Positions 60,732 through 64,000 of a stretch of DNA of 64,000 nt are shown here, one piece after another. The position numbers and the translations under genes are program-made. The DNA comes from Pseudisothecium myosuroides (lineage: Eukaryota > Streptophyta > Bryopsida > Hypnales > Lembophyllaceae): contig OX637289.1 in the NCBI GenBank assembly GCA_951799445.1, forward strand, positions 3,822,501 through 3,886,500. Direction: 5' to 3'. The first letter of the stretch is position 1, and every line of letters begins with the position of its first letter. The notes beneath the pieces were generated by a model. That model worked only from the letters and a program-made list of their open reading frames with translations, did not search any database and was not told the DNA's origin.

Positions 60732-61537
60732 TCAACTAGGTGGCAGTTGCTGATTCGCTCGATCCAACTGCTGCTGCAGCCTCGCAATGTGTTTCCCCAT
60801 TTGGTTTCCCTTCTCGATGAGCCGCCGCTCTCTCGCCTGATTCGCTCCAGCCTCTCGAACCAACAAGAAGTTCCTTCGCTCCAATTCGTTCACACGGGCG
60901 TCAGTCTGCAACATCTGGTGGAGCTCCCAGTATCTCTCCTCGAGCTCTCGTCTCAAGATAGCGTTTCCTTGTACCAAATTGTTCTCCTGAACTAGCAAAT
61001 TAAGTCGCTCTATGGCCATATCGATCGTGCGCTCGGGCTCTTTCGACCCTAAGTGCGTGAGATAGTTCGCTTATTGACCTCTGGTATGCAGCGAGCGCAA
61101 AGCCTGGAGTGACCTCAGTGCTTACTGAGTGGAAATTCTCCATGCCTGTAGCGTCGTCCGTGCTTGCAGTAGCCATGACCAACAGTCGGTTGCGCGGGCG
61201 TGGTGGGCTGAAGCTGCAATCTCACCAGGACAGTCGTTGCCGTTGCTTGGCTCTTCACAAGCTCCCCCACCGCCATAAAGAGGAATGATGTCGAGGTGTC
61301 TTCGTAAGGTGTATCTGCAAACTGGGCATGGCTTCGGCCGGTTTTGGAGTCACTGGTACGTGCATGGCCAACAGAAGACGTGACCGCACGAGGTTGAAAT
61401 TGGATCAGTCGGGGGCTCCAGGCAGATGAAGCACTCCAGCACATTTGTACGTGCAGCACATTTGTACGTGGGAAAGTCGGCATCAACAATGCTGACGGGT
61501 GGATGACAGAGTCAATTGCAAGTTTCCTTCGATGCAT
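60732..61537 (-). pseudogene. RING-HC protein with C-terminal coiled coil (RMA/RNF5-like), broken
   Basis: From ATG 61537 the frame enters a C3HC4 RING (CFICLEPPTDP, TSCGHVFCWPC, CPVC) followed by IIPLYG, as in RMA-type E3 ubiquitin ligases. A perfect 17-bp tandem duplication (61437-61453 and 61454-61470) just before the RING shifts the frame; discounting one copy puts ATG and RING in the same frame. In the RING, TGA (61350-61352) stands where relatives have Trp. Two more frame changes (about 61200 and 61040) precede a coiled-coil segment, 61019-60732 (ENAILRRELEERYW-like heptads), ending in a stop. Unrecognised introns could explain the later frame changes, but not the duplication and TGA together. 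Confidence 0.7.
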
Positions 61538-61555
61538 ATCGATCGATCGAAACAC

Positions 61556-62587
61556 TTGGACGTGATCAGTAATTCAGTACTCATCAGTCTTCATACTCCT
61601 CACCAGTTTGGTACCTCTGCACTTTGCTACATGTAAGTACTTGTACAGATTACGAGTTCAAATGCACAGTAACCCCAAACGATTTGTATCCCTTTATGTA
61701 TCTAGAGCAAGGAAACGTACTGATGTAACGTACTGGAGGTTCTCCAATGCGCTCAGACTCTCAGATCGCTCTAATAGAATTTCCATTAAAGACAGTATTC
61801 CATGTGCAATTTTGACATTCATATTAGTTTATTGTGCCAGTAGATGGTCATTTCGAATTCATCTCCACAAATTGGGACCAAACTAATTTGCAAAATTGCA
61901 TTTCATCCACAGCAATTTGGGGCTATGAAACACAATACTTGAACAAAGTAAGTACTTCGTGGTCTCGAACGGCCTATTCTAGACGGGTATCTCAAACCGC
62001 TCTGGTTCCTAAGACTCAAAACAACTAGAACCTCAAAGCTCCAAATTTTAAAACAACCTAAACATAAATAGGTCTGAGATTTCAGATGAGCCTCTCAAAA
62101 AACTCTAGTTCTATACAGGCATTTCAAAGTGTCTGGTTCGGTGGTTCCTAGTTGAGAACCTCCTCCAAGTGCTCCAATTTTGCCAACTTAACGAATAGGA
62201 TTTCCACTGATTTACTGATGATTGGTGGCAGTCTGTGGCATTCTATCCCAACTCCCTAGACTACCTACCGCCGGCTCCTTAGAGCTACATGTACTTCATC
62301 ACCAACCGAGACTTCATCGTCGAACACAGATGACCCAGAGTACACATGGCTTGTGTAGATTAATTGAGGCCGAAGCTCACTACCGAGGCTTGATCAACCC
62401 TGGGCCTGCTATAACGCCCAGTCCCTCCTGCCCATCGACACTTTGAGAATTTCCGTTGCTTAGCGATTACATGTTCCGTGACCAGAGCTAAAGCCGTAGT
62501 TACAATAATCCAGTCAGGCTGCAGTGGACAAGGGCCCGATCGCACTGACAGAGGGACTTGATTTCTAATTTCTTGTAGTTTGAAGCA
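61556..62587. other. region between divergent RING pseudogene and 62588 ORF
   Basis: No recognised coding sequence. It presumably holds both upstream regions, but no convincing promoter motif was seen. Confidence 0.35.
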
Positions 62588-63277
62588 ATGGCTTCCATTC
62601 TAGATCGTTTTGAGAGCACCGACAGGCAGCTCGTCGAGAGAATCGAGCAATATCTCGCAGAGCAAGACCAGACAGTTATTCGATTTCAGAGAGCGACTGC
62701 GAGATTGCGGATTGCTCGGTTGCGGAATTACACAACGCATCGCTCTCAGCCCACGGAACTGGAAGCTTTGCAAGAGATACTTGAAATCGCGAGGGCGAGG
62801 GTGCGAAGGCGATTGACTGAGCGATTAAACCACGGCACAGTGCATCACCTGTCGCGAGGGATCAGAAACCATGAACGTCGCCAAAAGGTACAAGGAATGG
62901 TGCAAAGGGCGGTGCCGTTTCCTCAACGCGCGCACCGACGTCGCCCAGTACTCTCCACGGACCAGCAGGATCATCACCAGCAGGGAGAAAATGTTGTGCA
63001 TGAACAAATTGCGAGATTGCAGGGGGACCAGGATCATCGCCAGGACATAGTCGACTATATTGTGAATGAGCAAATCGCGAGGTTGGAGGGGTTGCAGCTG
63101 CAAGACACAGTCGGGCATCACCCGGTGCTTCCACCAGTACTGTCCTCTCACATGGTGATCCTTTTCATTGAGTTAGCAATTTTGTTTCATTTGCAGTACT
63201 TAATTTATACAATTAAGTGTGCAAATCTGGAACCTCGACAGGTCCTACTTATGAAAGGAAACATCGCTTGCCAATGA
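62588..63277 (+). CDS. unrecognised basic coiled-coil protein with internal repeat
   Basis: An ATG-started frame of 229 codons. I do not recognise the family. Residues 1-105 are helical and rich in Arg/Glu (ARLRIARLRNY, EALQEILEIARARVRRR), likely a coiled coil. Residues about 136-180 contain a repeated module: HEQIARLQGDQ...IVDYI, then NEQIARLEGLQ...DTV. The last 45 residues include a hydrophobic stretch (VILFIELAILFHLQYLIYTI). That stretch may instead be intron, since TTTCATTTGCAG acceptor-like sequence lies inside it (63187-63198). It faces away from the RING pseudogene. The absence of stops over 690 bp in GC-richer sequence supports a real gene, but proof is lacking. Confidence 0.4.
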   Translation: MASILDRFESTDRQLVERIEQYLAEQDQTVIRFQRATARLRIARLRNYTTHRSQPTELEALQEILEIARARVRRRLTERLNHGTVHHLSRGIRNHERRQKVQGMVQRAVPFPQRAHRRRPVLSTDQQDHHQQGENVVHEQIARLQGDQDHRQDIVDYIVNEQIARLEGLQLQDTVGHHPVLPPVLSSHMVILFIELAILFHLQYLIYTIKCANLEPRQVLLMKGNIACQ

Positions 63278-64000
63278 CATTATTTCTTGGTAACCGGTGG
63301 ATTACCACCAATCTAATGGAAACTCATTAATTGTGTTTACCCTGCAGCATGCCGGAATCGAGTAGTATTTGCAATAAATGGACAGGACGACTATGTCAAG
63401 GATTTCAAGGTGGCTGGTGCTTCGCCCAGGGTCGCCTACATGAATCGAGACCCCTGTGGCCACAAGATCTGGAGGAGATTTGCAGTACTGCAAGTACATG
63501 GCTGAAACTTACGTTCATAGGAGCGACACATATCACTGCTTGATCAGGCCGCTGCGCAGCCGTTGCTAGGAGGGGGGAGCCTAGTGTATTTTCTTGTCTT
63601 TTAGAATGTTCGTGGAGCTAGACATTTAGATTTGGATGCTACAGATCTACCATTGGTAGCTCAGGTTTCGCACATGCGTTCATGTTTTGTTTAATATGTT
63701 ACGTGATGCACTTATGAGACTACGTATGCTAATTAGCACATTCTTGTTTTTGGATAAAACCAATTTTTCACTCTGCAATGAACTTGTCTACTTTACGATT
63801 TCAGGTGACATAAATGGTAGTGGATGCGGAGTGCAAGCTAGTAATTAAACCAGTTGAGTTAATTAGTGACTCCGACTAAATTAGTTTCTAGAGGATACCT
63901 CGGCCCGAAGGCAGCAGACATGGGACGACTCCGGTCATATCAAGAGATGGATATATATATATTTGTTAGGATGTAGTGAATTTGGTGATGTCTCAGTCGA
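63278..64000. other. no gene confidently recognised
   Basis: A short plus-strand frame (about 63370-63503: GQDDYVKDFKVAGASPRVAY, ending before a TGA) has a protein-like composition but matches no family I know. A short (AT)n tract lies at 63951-63961. Confidence 0.3.

Overview
The window looks like a gene-poor, repeat-rich stretch of a land-plant nuclear genome. The evidence is a plant-type glucan endo-1,3-beta-glucosidase (GH17 + X8 + GPI tail) with GT-AG introns, a plant CHX-type cation/H+ antiporter, a Ty3/gypsy retrotransposon, a PIF/Harbinger transposase and many MITEs. Exons are GC-rich in AT-rich surroundings. Which plant lineage cannot be decided from the sequence; a non-seed plant is only a guess.

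Layout: 1-4.4 kb is repeats. 4.5-7.05 kb is the one apparently intact gene (GH17, minus strand, three exons, 493 codons). 8-24 kb is a graveyard of TTAA-flanked elements, MITEs, minisatellites and long palindromes. 24.5-34.2 kb is a decayed PIF/Harbinger locus (transposase plus a convergent second ORF). Its transposase is split by a 3,488-bp element (28404-31891) flanked by the 5-bp duplication AGTAC; that element carries a gag-like ORF but no LTR that I can see. 34.2-38.8 kb has no recognisable gene. 38.8-42.4 kb is a truncated Ty3/gypsy element on the minus strand whose probable LTR promoter has a dense cluster of heat-shock elements upstream of a TATA box. 42.5-42.9 kb is a retroposon with a perfect 14-bp target duplication. 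44.8-47.65 kb is a CHX antiporter gene, complete in three exons except for a TAG replacing a Trp codon. 48.7-60.6 kb is again TTAA elements, MITEs and a 635-bp foldback. 60.7-61.5 kb is a RING-finger gene broken by a 17-bp tandem duplication and a TGA at a Trp codon. 62.6-63.3 kb is an unrecognised 229-codon ORF.

Most notable: (1) at least twelve elements, in three size classes, with TTAA at both ends and CCCCTAAAGG-like inverted termini, the signature of piggyBac-type (or Kolobok-type) transposons, with no transposase in the window; (2) the precisely delimited gag-only insertion inside the Harbinger transposase; (3) the heat-shock-element cluster in the gypsy promoter region; (4) a near-perfect palindrome with 112-bp arms at 17762-17987. 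Most nonsense codons that interrupt otherwise recognisable proteins here can be explained by one C-to-T change on one strand or the other, which fits decay of methylated DNA. No rRNA gene, confident tRNA gene or CRISPR array was seen.
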